Positions 37,195-43,673 of a stretch of 43,673 bases of DNA are shown here, one piece after another. Below the pieces are notes generated by a model. That model ran no database searches, was not told the origin of the DNA, and worked only from the letters and a program-made list of their open reading frames with translations. Within the stretch, counting starts at the first letter, position 1; the number at the start of each line of letters is the position of its first letter. The position numbers and the translations under genes are program-made. This DNA comes from Bacteroidota bacterium (lineage in GTDB: Bacteria; Bacteroidota; Bacteroidia; B-17B0; Aurantibacillaceae), in contig JACDED010000014.1 of NCBI GenBank assembly GCA_013816615.1, forward strand, positions 11,967-55,639. The letters run 5' to 3'.

Positions 37195-37875
37195 TTATAA
37201 AAGATACGCATGTAGTTGATCTGGTTTCATTACAACAATTTTAGTTCCTTGGGTGGAAATGATTTTCTCGTCCTTAAAATGTCTTAAATTCCTTACCAAG
37301 GACTCTTTTGCAGTACCAACAAAGCTAGCAAAATCATCTCTGTTAATTGAAATGATTACTTTTTTTTCTGCATTATTTTGATAGACCTTACTAAGAATTA
37401 ATAAACTTAAAGCGATACGCTCCTTAACTGAAAATTGAGTGAAAACTGTCATCTTATTTATCCATACAGAAAATTCCTGCGATAATGTAATAACTATTTT
37501 TTTTGCTAAAGTATCCGATCTATTAAATAAGGATAGGAAGGCTTCCTTGGGGAGATAACTTACAACTGTGTTATCTATTGCAGCAGCAGAAACCGGATTT
37601 GGATCCTCAGCTAATAGAGGTCTATAACCAAAGTAATCTCCTTTTTTATAAATGTAAACTATACTTTCTGCGCCATTTGGGTTAGATTTATATATTTTTA
37701 TTTTTCCTTTTCTTACAATATAAACTCCTTTAGAAAAAGAACCTTCTTTAAAAAGAATATGTTTCTTTTTAAATTCAATCCTTTCTGCTTTTTCTTTAAA
37801 ATAAGATAATTCTTTAGAACTAAGCGCATCACTAAAAGATGACGATTTAAGGTGATAATTTTCTAAATTGAACAT
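37195..37875 (-). CDS. Crp/Fnr-family transcription regulator without Fe-S cysteines
   Basis: A 226-residue protein with a cyclic-nucleotide-like barrel (about 20-140) and a winged helix (about 150-220) with recognition helix ASFVGTAKESLVRNLRHF. It has no Cys at all, so it is not an oxygen-sensing Fnr with an Fe-S cluster. I start at ATG 37875; a TTG 24 nt upstream would abut the 34-bp palindrome. It is a candidate to bind the TTGATAATTATCAA boxes in this region, one of which lies at the centre of the palindrome just upstream of its own gene. Confidence 0.85.
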   Translation of the reverse strand: MFNLENYHLKSSSFSDALSSKELSYFKEKAERIEFKKKHILFKEGSFSKGVYIVRKGKIKIYKSNPNGAESIVYIYKKGDYFGYRPLLAEDPNPVSAAAIDNTVVSYLPKEAFLSLFNRSDTLAKKIVITLSQEFSVWINKMTVFTQFSVKERIALSLLILSKVYQNNAEKKVIISINRDDFASFVGTAKESLVRNLRHFKDEKIISTQGTKIVVMKPDQLHAYLL

Positions 37876-37900
37876 ATTTTCAATATTAATTAAATTCAAT

Positions 37901-37934
37901 CTATCAAAAGTTGATAATTATCAACTTTTGATAG
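37901..37934. promoter_or_regulatory. 34-bp perfect palindrome centred on an Fnr box
   Basis: The centre is TTGATAATTATCAA (37911-37924) and it is extended on both sides by CTATCAAAAG and its complement. It ends 26 nt before the Crp/Fnr ATG. As RNA it would form a 16-bp hairpin. It may be an autoregulatory operator. Confidence 0.7.
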
Positions 37935-37967
37935 ATTCGTGCCATTATCACATAAATTAAAATAAAA

Positions 37968-37981
37968 TTGATAAGTATCAA
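37968..37981. promoter_or_regulatory. Fnr-type box upstream of ncRNA 1 and the ClC gene
   Basis: TTGATAAGTATCAA. Its centre is 29.5 nt upstream of TACATTTG (38004-38011), an exact TAnnTTTG. Confidence 0.75.
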
Positions 37982-38016
37982 TTAATAGTAAACAAGTTTC
38001 ATGTACATTTGTTCAC

Positions 38017-38074
38017 AATTTTATTCATTGTTGTTTTTGTTTAATGGAGCCGGTTTTATACCGGCTTTATTTTG
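38017..38074 (+). ncRNA. putative Fnr-driven small RNA or terminated leader 1
   Basis: It runs from the predicted start after TACATTTG to an intrinsic terminator with stem AGCCGG/CCGGCT. It has no ORF. The ClC start codon is 50 nt further on, so it could be an independent small RNA or an attenuated 5' leader. The start is estimated. Confidence 0.45.
38048..38074 (+). terminator. intrinsic terminator of ncRNA 1
   Basis: Stem AGCCGG/CCGGCT with loop TTTTATA, followed by TTATTTT. Confidence 0.7.
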
Positions 38075-38123
38075 AAAAATATACCTAATCCTATAAGCTT
38101 TAATCCAACTGACATAACAAAAA

Positions 38124-39899
38124 ATGAACTATCAAAAATTAAATGTAATAAATATAGTTATAAATAAAATTCATACTATTTTAACTGAAAAGCAATTCTT
38201 AATATTTTCAAGCATACTTGTAGGACTTAGTGCCGGCATTGCTGCTGTTGTTTTAAAATTATTCGTCCATGGTATCCGTCACCTTATTTTAGAAGGTTTT
38301 TTTGAAGGATCTTCAAAATACTTCTATTTATTGTTTCCTGTAATTGGCATTGGTATAACTGTTTTCTTGATAAAACCATTATTTAAAAATGATGTAAATG
38401 TTGGCAGCGTAAATATTTTACATAGCATTGCAAAAAAAGGAAGTTTTTTACCTTTCGAACAAATCTATTCACACATTATTACAAGCGGCCTTACTGTAGG
38501 ATTTGGTGGCTCAGCGGGATTGGAGTCACCAATAGTCAGCACAGGATCAGCTATCGGATCAAATTACTCAAGGGTAAATAAATTAAATTATAAAGAACGC
38601 ACTTTACTATTAGCTGCAGGTGCTGCCGGAGGTATATCTGGCGCCTTTAATGCACCAATTGCCGGTGTTTTATTTGCGCTTGAAGTAATATTAGTCGACA
38701 TTTCCATCACTGCGTTTATTCCCTTACTTATTGCCTCTGTATCAGGGGCACTAATATCAAGCATTCTTCTTAAAGAAGACATTCTTCTTAGTTTTCAAAA
38801 TTTGGCTCCCTTTAACTATCATAATGTACCGTTTTATATTTTATTGGCTATTATTGCAGGAATTACATCCATTTATTATGTAAACGTATTTCATTTTTTA
38901 GAAAGTTTTTATGAAAAGCTGAGATCAAAAATGCTTCGCTGGGTTTTAGGCGGTGTCTTTCTTATCATAATGGTATTTGTTTTTCCATCGCTATTTGGTG
39001 AAGGATATGAAAGTATTAAACTCCTCGCCACAAACTCGGCACCACAAATTTTTAAAAATAGCCCCCTGTATTTAGCAGCCTACGCTGACTGGGCACTTTT
39101 GATTTTATTGACAATTGTAATGCTTATTAAAGTATTTGCTGCTTCAGCTACGATCGGCTCTGGTGGCGTAGGTGGAAATTTTGCTCCGTCTTTATTTGTT
39201 GGCGCATATTTAGGTTATGTATTTTCCTTACTTTTTAAATTAATTGGTATTAATTTACCGATGAGTAATTTTACATTAGTGGCAATGGCTGGTATCTTAA
39301 GTGGCGTGTTTCATGCACCACTTACAAGTATATTTTTAATTGCTGAAATAAGCGGGGGTTATGCCTTAATTGTTCCTTTAATGATTGTTGCTTCTATAAG
39401 TTATGTAATAGTGAAATTTTTCCATCCTGAATCTATGGATATTCGAAAATTGAAATTAAGAGGAACAATAGTGTCGGAAAATAAAGATATAAGTATCTTG
39501 GGTCGTATTGAAGTTTTAGATCTAATTGAAAAAGATTTCTCAGTACTTCACCCCGAAGAAAGTTTAGGTAAAGTAATAGAGCACATAAAACATACGCGAA
39601 GAAATATATTTCCTGTTGTAAATAAAAAAAATAAACTACTTGGTATTGTTCAATTAGACAACATAAGGGAAGAAATGTTTGACACTAAATTATATGAAAA
39701 AATTACCGCGAAGGATATTATGGAAAAAGTATCGGCTAAAATATCATCAGATGAAAGTATTTTTTCGGCAATGAAAAAATTTGATGAAACCGGCCAGTGG
39801 AATTTGCCGGTTGTAAAAGATGGAATTTATCTGGGGTTTTTATCAAAATCTTCTGTTCTTTCGCGATACAGGCATGAATTAATTGACTCTTTCAACTAA
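38124..39899 (+). CDS. ClC-family chloride channel/antiporter with CBS domains
   Basis: This 591-residue membrane protein has a ClC core (about 30-440, many helices) and two CBS domains (about 465-585). Selectivity motifs are FGGSAGLESPIV (with the gating-type Glu), GAAGGISGAFNAPIAG and SGGVGGNFAPSLFVG. It carries chloride, or exchanges it for protons, across the inner membrane. The CBS pair can bind nucleotides and gate transport. An Fnr-type promoter and a short terminated transcript lie just upstream, which suggests induction at low oxygen. Confidence 0.9.
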   Translation: MNYQKLNVINIVINKIHTILTEKQFLIFSSILVGLSAGIAAVVLKLFVHGIRHLILEGFFEGSSKYFYLLFPVIGIGITVFLIKPLFKNDVNVGSVNILHSIAKKGSFLPFEQIYSHIITSGLTVGFGGSAGLESPIVSTGSAIGSNYSRVNKLNYKERTLLLAAGAAGGISGAFNAPIAGVLFALEVILVDISITAFIPLLIASVSGALISSILLKEDILLSFQNLAPFNYHNVPFYILLAIIAGITSIYYVNVFHFLESFYEKLRSKMLRWVLGGVFLIIMVFVFPSLFGEGYESIKLLATNSAPQIFKNSPLYLAAYADWALLILLTIVMLIKVFAASATIGSGGVGGNFAPSLFVGAYLGYVFSLLFKLIGINLPMSNFTLVAMAGILSGVFHAPLTSIFLIAEISGGYALIVPLMIVASISYVIVKFFHPESMDIRKLKLRGTIVSENKDISILGRIEVLDLIEKDFSVLHPEESLGKVIEHIKHTRRNIFPVVNKKNKLLGIVQLDNIREEMFDTKLYEKITAKDIMEKVSAKISSDESIFSAMKKFDETGQWNLPVVKDGIYLGFLSKSSVLSRYRHELIDSFN

Positions 39900-39901
39900 T
39901 A

Positions 39902-40087
39902 TTACCACATATATTCCCAGACATATTTCTGAAAACAATTAAAACAGTAATTAAGTTCTTCATCAACTTCGGGCATTGTAATCATATTTATTTTATATTT
40001 TTTCTTGCACTTCCTGCAAACTTTAGAATGCCAGTTTTTTGGATCGTTGTGCTGAATTCTTAAAGCAGTTAATCTTTCATCACTCAT
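39902..40087 (-). CDS. small zinc-ribbon-like protein
   Basis: This 61-residue protein has two CxxC pairs (CRKC and CFNC) about 20 residues apart, a likely zinc ribbon, in a basic, soluble chain. I do not recognise a family. It starts one base after the panD stop and is probably co-transcribed with it. It might bind nucleic acid or a protein partner. Confidence 0.6.
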   Translation of the reverse strand: MSDERLTALRIQHNDPKNWHSKVCRKCKKKYKINMITMPEVDEELNYCFNCFQKYVWEYMW

Positions 40088-40088
40088 C

Positions 40089-40433
40089 TTAAATAAAATT
40101 ATCCGGATTAGGAAAAATAATTTTGGCTTTAAAATTTTCTACATTTTCATCATCAATTCCTGCATAAGCGATAATAATAATTTTATCACCTTTACTAATT
40201 TTTAGTGCTGCAGGGCCGTTCATACAAATTTCGCCGCTTCCCCTCTTTCCTTTTATAGCATAAGTAATTAATCGTTCACCATTTCTATGATTGATCACAT
40301 GCACCTGCTCTTCTTCTCTAATATTAACGGCTTCCATAAGAGCCTCATCAATAGTTATACTTCCAATGTATTCTATGTTAGCTTCGGTAACAAAAGCATT
40401 ATGGATCTTAGATTTCAATACCTGTATCTGCAT
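40089..40433 (-). CDS. panD: aspartate 1-decarboxylase
   Basis: This 114-residue protein has the self-cleavage site YIGSITID, with Gly24-Ser25 where the pyruvoyl group forms. It also has VHVINHRNGERLITYAIKGKRGSGEICMNGPAA, split here only as positions about 45-76, containing the family core. It converts aspartate to beta-alanine for pantothenate and CoA. An Fnr-type box TTGATAATTATCAA lies 58 nt upstream. The remaining pantothenate genes are not nearby, so panD appears to be under redox control on its own. Confidence 0.93.
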   Translation of the reverse strand: MQIQVLKSKIHNAFVTEANIEYIGSITIDEALMEAVNIREEEQVHVINHRNGERLITYAIKGKRGSGEICMNGPAALKISKGDKIIIIAYAGIDDENVENFKAKIIFPNPDNFI

Positions 40434-40490
40434 TGTAAATTGTCATTATAAAATTGACCATAATTATATGTTTTTTATAATAAAAAAATA

Positions 40491-40504
40491 TTGATAATTA
40501 TCAA
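40491..40504. promoter_or_regulatory. Fnr-type box between panD and ncRNA 2
   Basis: TTGATAATTATCAA. On the plus strand its centre is 29.5 nt before TATTTTTA (40527-40534). It may act on panD in the other direction as well. Confidence 0.75.
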
Positions 40505-40540
40505 TAAAATGTAAAAAAAGAAGGTCTATTTTTACCTCGA

Positions 40541-40597
40541 TAAACTTTTCCATAATAACGCACCCGCTGAAGCACTTTTTTTCAGCGGGTTTTTTTT
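40541..40597 (+). ncRNA. putative Fnr-driven small RNA 2
   Basis: It runs from the predicted start to a strong terminator. It has no ORF. A second Fnr-type box and promoter lie after it, in front of the radical SAM gene, so it looks like an independent small RNA of about 57 nt. The start is estimated. Confidence 0.5.
40562..40597 (+). terminator. strong intrinsic terminator of ncRNA 2
   Basis: Perfect 10-bp stem ACCCGCTGAA/TTCAGCGGGT with a 9-nt loop and seven T. Confidence 0.9.
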
Positions 40598-40619
40598 GCC
40601 AAAAAAAATATTTTTCTGA

Positions 40620-40633
40620 TTGATAATTATCAA
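40620..40633. promoter_or_regulatory. Fnr-type box upstream of the KamA-like gene
   Basis: TTGATAATTATCAA, 53 nt before the start codon. A TACTTG element follows at about 30 nt from the centre. Confidence 0.75.
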
Positions 40634-40685
40634 TAGAAAAAAAATCATTTAGTTGTTACTTGCAGCAAGTTTAAAATCAGATATC

Positions 40686-42023
40686 ATGAAATTACAATCT
40701 TATTCACTTCACAACTATAAAAATCTTCCGCAAATTAGCAGGCTTTCATCTCTGCAACTAGAGGCCATTGAAGTAGTTGGTAATGTTTTGCCTTTTAAAA
40801 CAAATAATTATGTTGTTAACGAACTTATTGACTGGGATAATATACATGACGATCCAATGTTTAAATTAACTTTTCCGCAAAAAGGAATGTTAAGTAAAGA
40901 ACATTATGAAATGATGAGAATTACCCTACAACATACTAATAATAAAGATGAAATTAAAAATATTGCAAATATAATTCGTAAAGCGTTAAATCCCCATCCC
41001 GCCGGACAATTAGAGCATAATGTACCTGAATTAAACGGAGAAAAATTAATGGGCATGCAACATAAATACAAAGAAACTGTTCTGTTTTTTCCAAGCCAGG
41101 GGCAAACGTGTCATGCATATTGCACATTCTGTTTTCGCTGGCCGCAATTTGTAGGTATGGATGAAATGAAATTTGCAAACAAAGAAGCAAACCAATTACG
41201 AGATTATATTATAGAAAATCCACAGGTAACAGATATATTATTTACAGGTGGTGATCCAATGATCATGAAAGCAAAAATATTTGCTACTTATATAGAACCT
41301 CTTTTAGATGCAAATATTCCTAACTTACAAACGATCCGTATTGGCACCAAAGCCTTAGGTTATTGGCCATACAAATTTATAAGTGATGATGATGCTGACG
41401 AGATGTTAGATCTGTTTTATAAAGTTGTAAAAAAAGGCATTAACTTATCCTTCATGGCACATTTTTCGCACCCAGTTGAGTTAGATACTCCCGCTGTAAT
41501 AAATGCAATAAAAAAATTAAGAAATGTAGGTGTGCAAATACGAACGCAATCACCAATATTAAAACATATAAATGATTCACCAAATGTTTGGGCCGAAATG
41601 TGGCGTAAACAGGTTAACCTAAATTGTATTCCTTATTATATGTTTATTCCGCGTGATACCGGCGCACAGGATTATTTTGCCTTAAGTTTAGAAAATGCCT
41701 GGAAAATTTTTAGAACGGCTTATCAACAAGTCAGTGGTGTTTGCAGAACCGTTCGTGGTCCAAGCATGTCTTGCACGCCTGGCAAAGTCCAGGTTTTGGG
41801 CGTGTCCGAAATTAAAGGAGAAAAGATATTTGTTTTAAGAATGTTACAAGGAAGGAATCCTGATTGGGTAGCCCGCCCATTTTTCGCTAAATATGATGAG
41901 AAAGCTATTTGGATGGATGATTTGAAACCGGCATTTGGTGAAGAAAAATTCTTTTTTGAAGAAGAATTCGAATGGTTATTCAATCAAAAATTAACTGAAA
42001 TGGAAACTGAGAGCTTTGAATAA
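40686..42023 (+). CDS. KamA-family radical SAM protein (lysine 2,3-aminomutase-like)
   Basis: This 445-residue protein has the radical SAM cluster motif CHAYCTFCFRWP (CxxxCxxC), FTGGDPMIMKAK (S-adenosylmethionine site), and RIGTKALGYWPYKF. The KamA family isomerises amino acids by moving an amino group, using PLP and a 5'-deoxyadenosyl radical. I find no clear PLP Lys motif, so it may be a KamA relative with another substrate. I start at ATG 40686, not at an in-frame TTG at 40653, because the latter lies in the promoter. The enzyme is oxygen-sensitive, consistent with an Fnr-type promoter. Confidence 0.85.
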   Translation: MKLQSYSLHNYKNLPQISRLSSLQLEAIEVVGNVLPFKTNNYVVNELIDWDNIHDDPMFKLTFPQKGMLSKEHYEMMRITLQHTNNKDEIKNIANIIRKALNPHPAGQLEHNVPELNGEKLMGMQHKYKETVLFFPSQGQTCHAYCTFCFRWPQFVGMDEMKFANKEANQLRDYIIENPQVTDILFTGGDPMIMKAKIFATYIEPLLDANIPNLQTIRIGTKALGYWPYKFISDDDADEMLDLFYKVVKKGINLSFMAHFSHPVELDTPAVINAIKKLRNVGVQIRTQSPILKHINDSPNVWAEMWRKQVNLNCIPYYMFIPRDTGAQDYFALSLENAWKIFRTAYQQVSGVCRTVRGPSMSCTPGKVQVLGVSEIKGEKIFVLRMLQGRNPDWVARPFFAKYDEKAIWMDDLKPAFGEEKFFFEEEFEWLFNQKLTEMETESFE

Positions 42024-42024
42024 T

Positions 42025-42171
42025 ATGGACTTACTTGTTGTATTTGCCGTAGCTCTTTTTACAATGTGCGTCACCTGTATACTAATTATGGCCATTGTTA
42101 CTGCAATCGTGCGAATAAAATACAAGAAAAAGATGCTACTTTACAAAAAAAGGAATAAGCCTCAGACCTAA
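42025..42171 (+). CDS. small membrane protein, 48 residues
   Basis: ATG at 42025 follows the KamA-like stop by one base. The protein has a hydrophobic helix (about 3-32) and a Lys-rich tail (KYKKKMLLYKKRNK). It is a single-pass membrane protein with a positively charged cytoplasmic end. The function is unknown, but tight coupling to the radical SAM gene supports a real gene. Confidence 0.55.
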   Translation: MDLLVVFAVALFTMCVTCILIMAIVTAIVRIKYKKKMLLYKKRNKPQT

Positions 42172-42223
42172 TTTTTTAATGGTTACTTTTTTAAATTAAA
42201 ATATTTTATTAAAAACCTGATAA

Positions 42224-42237
42224 TTGATAATTATCAT
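42224..42237. promoter_or_regulatory. Fnr-type box upstream of ncRNA 3 and uspA
   Basis: TTGATAATTATCAT. Two candidate -7 elements follow: TATCTTTA (42254) and TAACTTTA (42260). The second has the same 29.5-nt spacing as the other boxes. Confidence 0.7.
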
Positions 42238-42273
42238 TTTTTCTTTAATTCGATATCTTTAACTTTAGTTAAA

Positions 42274-42338
42274 AGGCATAATTATAAATTCTTTTGGTTG
42301 ATCAAATCTGCTGGTTTTCCAATTCCGGCAGATTTTTT
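42274..42338 (+). ncRNA. putative Fnr-driven small RNA or terminated leader 3
   Basis: It runs from the predicted start to a strong terminator with no ORF. The UspA start codon is 67 nt further on. The start is estimated from promoter spacing. Confidence 0.45.
42304..42338 (+). terminator. strong intrinsic terminator of ncRNA 3
   Basis: 11-bp stem AAATCTGCTGG/CCGGCAGATTT (one G-T pair) with a 10-nt loop and six T. Confidence 0.85.
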
Positions 42339-42404
42339 CTTCTTAATGTTTTCAACATTTTTGTTTTTATAAGAATCTGCTGTTTATACTTAATAACTTT
42401 TACC

Positions 42405-43253
42405 ATGATCAATTACAAAATAAAAAAAATTCTTGTGCCATTTGATTTTAGCAACTCTTCGCTAAATGCTCTAAAGGTGGCCGACAAATTCGCTAATGAA
42501 TTTAATGCAAAAATTCATTTACTAAATATTATAGAACCATTTCTTTCTCAAGAACCTGCAAGATTCAATTCCGGGCAATTAGCTAATATGTATAAATACA
42601 AGATAGAATCTGCCGAAGCCGTTGAGGATTATATATTGAAGAATTTTATTAATCCCTCAGCTTACTCATACCAGACATGCTATGGCTTCTGTTCGAGCAC
42701 CATTATTGATTTTGCTAAAAATGGTGAATATGATTTAATAGTATTGCCCGACGATTCGAAAGGTTTTTTTAGCAGGGCAATATCAAAGTACCGCCCATTA
42801 AAGATTATGGAACAAACGAATATACCGGTAATTTGCGTTAATAAATTTTATCGAACAATCGATTTTAGAAATATTATTATTCCCATTAGAAATTTAGCTA
42901 ACTGGTATGAGAAAATACCTTTTATGGTGGCATTGGCTAAGCAAACAGGCGGTAAAATACATGCTATAGGCATGAATGAAAAAAATTCATCTTCCAATTC
43001 AGACTTCGACCTAATATTCGATAAAGCAATTTCAATTTTAGAAGAACAAAATGTTTTAAGTACTACAAAAAGGTTTGAAGGCGTAACCAGCTTAAAGGAG
43101 CTTATTGCTTACTCTGAAAAACAAAAAGCAGACCTTATTGCAATCACACCTTCAAAAAGCAAAACACTTTTAACATCTATTATTTACCCGTCTTTATATA
43201 GCAGGCTAATTTTTAACTCTCCGGCACCTGTTTTTGGAGTGCAGCTTACCTAA
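42405..43253 (+). CDS. universal stress protein, tandem UspA domains
   Basis: This 282-residue protein starts MINYKIKKILVPFDFSNSSLNAL and contains two UspA-like domains (about 1-145 and 150-282). Neither keeps the full G-2X-G-9X-G(S/T) nucleotide motif: the first has VLPDDSKGFFSRAISK in that place. I start at ATG 42405; an in-frame upstream start at 42294 would run through the terminator of ncRNA 3. An Fnr-type box lies 170 nt upstream. It is a second double UspA in this window and shares the arrangement of that at 16952. Confidence 0.8.
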   Translation: MINYKIKKILVPFDFSNSSLNALKVADKFANEFNAKIHLLNIIEPFLSQEPARFNSGQLANMYKYKIESAEAVEDYILKNFINPSAYSYQTCYGFCSSTIIDFAKNGEYDLIVLPDDSKGFFSRAISKYRPLKIMEQTNIPVICVNKFYRTIDFRNIIIPIRNLANWYEKIPFMVALAKQTGGKIHAIGMNEKNSSSNSDFDLIFDKAISILEEQNVLSTTKRFEGVTSLKELIAYSEKQKADLIAITPSKSKTLLTSIIYPSLYSRLIFNSPAPVFGVQLT

Positions 43254-43284
43254 GTGGGTTAAAAAAATTAATAAAAATTATTAT

Positions 43285-43560
43285 ATGGAAATAAAAACTG
43301 AAAAAATATTTAAAAAAATAAAATTACGGACAATTACAATTAAAGACTATGATGATGTTACCAAGCTACAATTAAAATGCTTTCCGGGTATGAAACCCTG
43401 GAGTGTAGAGCAATTTAAGAATATAATTAACACATTTGCTAAAGGCCAACAGTGTATTACATACGAAAAGAAAATTATTGCATCAAGCGGCTCGTTAATT
43501 ATTGATTTCAGTAAGTATAGTGAAACATCTTCGTGGAGTGAACTGACTGATACTAATTAG
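43285..43560 (+). pseudogene. N-terminal fragment of a GNAT acetyltransferase / carbon-nitrogen hydrolase fusion
   Basis: Starting at ATG 43285, the 91 codons encode the N-terminal half of a GNAT domain: KIKLRTITIKDYDDVTKLQ, CFPGMKPWSVEQFKN, IIASSGSLIIDFSKYSE. In Bacteroidota this sequence usually begins a GNAT fused to a carbon-nitrogen hydrolase of about 500 residues. Here it stops at TAG 43558, before the acetyl-CoA loop, and none of the three following frames continues the domain. It is a truncated remnant. It overlaps by three bases the end of a minus-strand ORF. Confidence 0.6.
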
Positions 43561-43673
43561 TGTTCTAAATTATACAATAAGTGATTGCGATTAGTTAATG
43601 ATGTTAAATATGCTTTATTTTTATTTAAACGTTTAATTCCTATAACTGCGCTATCCATTGCTTGGTCTATTGT
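43557..43673 (-). CDS. C-terminal end of an unidentified gene (runs off the window)
   Basis: A minus-strand frame is open from the right edge and ends at TAA 43557-43559. The 38 visible residues (starting TIDQAMDSAVIGIKRL and ending LLYNLEH) look like real coding sequence of a soluble helical protein. I recognise no family. It is convergent with the truncated GNAT gene and may mark the break point that removed the rest of it. Confidence 0.4.
   Translation of the reverse strand, partial: TIDQAMDSAVIGIKRLNKNKAYLTSLTNRNHLLYNLEH

Overview
This window looks like a piece of an AT-rich Bacteroidota chromosome. Promoters carry the phylum's -7 element TAnnTTTG, none of the tRNA genes encodes CCA, and the cbb3 oxidase locus has the Bacteroidota layout (FixI, CcoS, fused CcoN-CcoO, CcoQ, mono-haem CcoP, CcoG, CcoH, SafE-like protein).

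Layout. 1-4646: the end of a DUF5682-type gene and a VWA (CoxE-like) gene, facing a RING/TerD-like gene. 4764-11230: an array of 29 tRNA genes or tRNA-like genes, all on the minus strand. Embedded in it are an S24/S26-like peptidase domain, an ERI-1/RNase T-like DEDDh exonuclease, a WYL regulator (plus strand) and an unknown 108-residue protein. The array is preceded by two short ORFs, each paired with an intrinsic terminator. Three copies of a dyad CTGCGYA-N7-TGCGYAG sit in front of the WYL gene, the exonuclease gene and the last two tRNAs. 11825-16213: a minus-strand NAD salvage operon (NrtR, PRPP synthetase, HAD phosphatase, deoxyribosyltransferase-like protein, NAMPT, macro domain) behind two NrtR-type operators. 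16435-16915: two copies of tRNA-Arg(CCU) flanking a frameshifted GIY-YIG gene; the second copy has a 56-nt palindromic insert in its D loop. 16952-31566: UspA, TerB-like, PdxH, desaturase, a hemN remnant, a PLP decarboxylase and the complete cbb3 oxidase and assembly operon. 31636-43673: a redox/anaerobiosis region with two histidine kinases, a REC-Crp fusion, a stand-alone Crp/Fnr protein, ClC channel, PanD, a KamA-like radical SAM enzyme, another UspA and a truncated GNAT gene at the edge.

Most interesting points. (1) The array covers nearly all amino acids, and its two upstream ORFs together use 19 of the 20 amino acids, each next to a terminator. This fits (inference) a reserve tRNA set switched on by ribosome stalling at almost any codon. 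(2) Many of its tRNA genes are invaded or remodelled by small perfect palindromes, some replacing the anticodon arm. (3) In the last 12 kb, five Fnr-type boxes sit about 29.5 nt (23-30 nt) upstream of a TAnnTTT-type element, and three of them lead to short transcripts of about 55-65 nt ending in strong terminators. All functional assignments come from reading sequence motifs; no database search was run.
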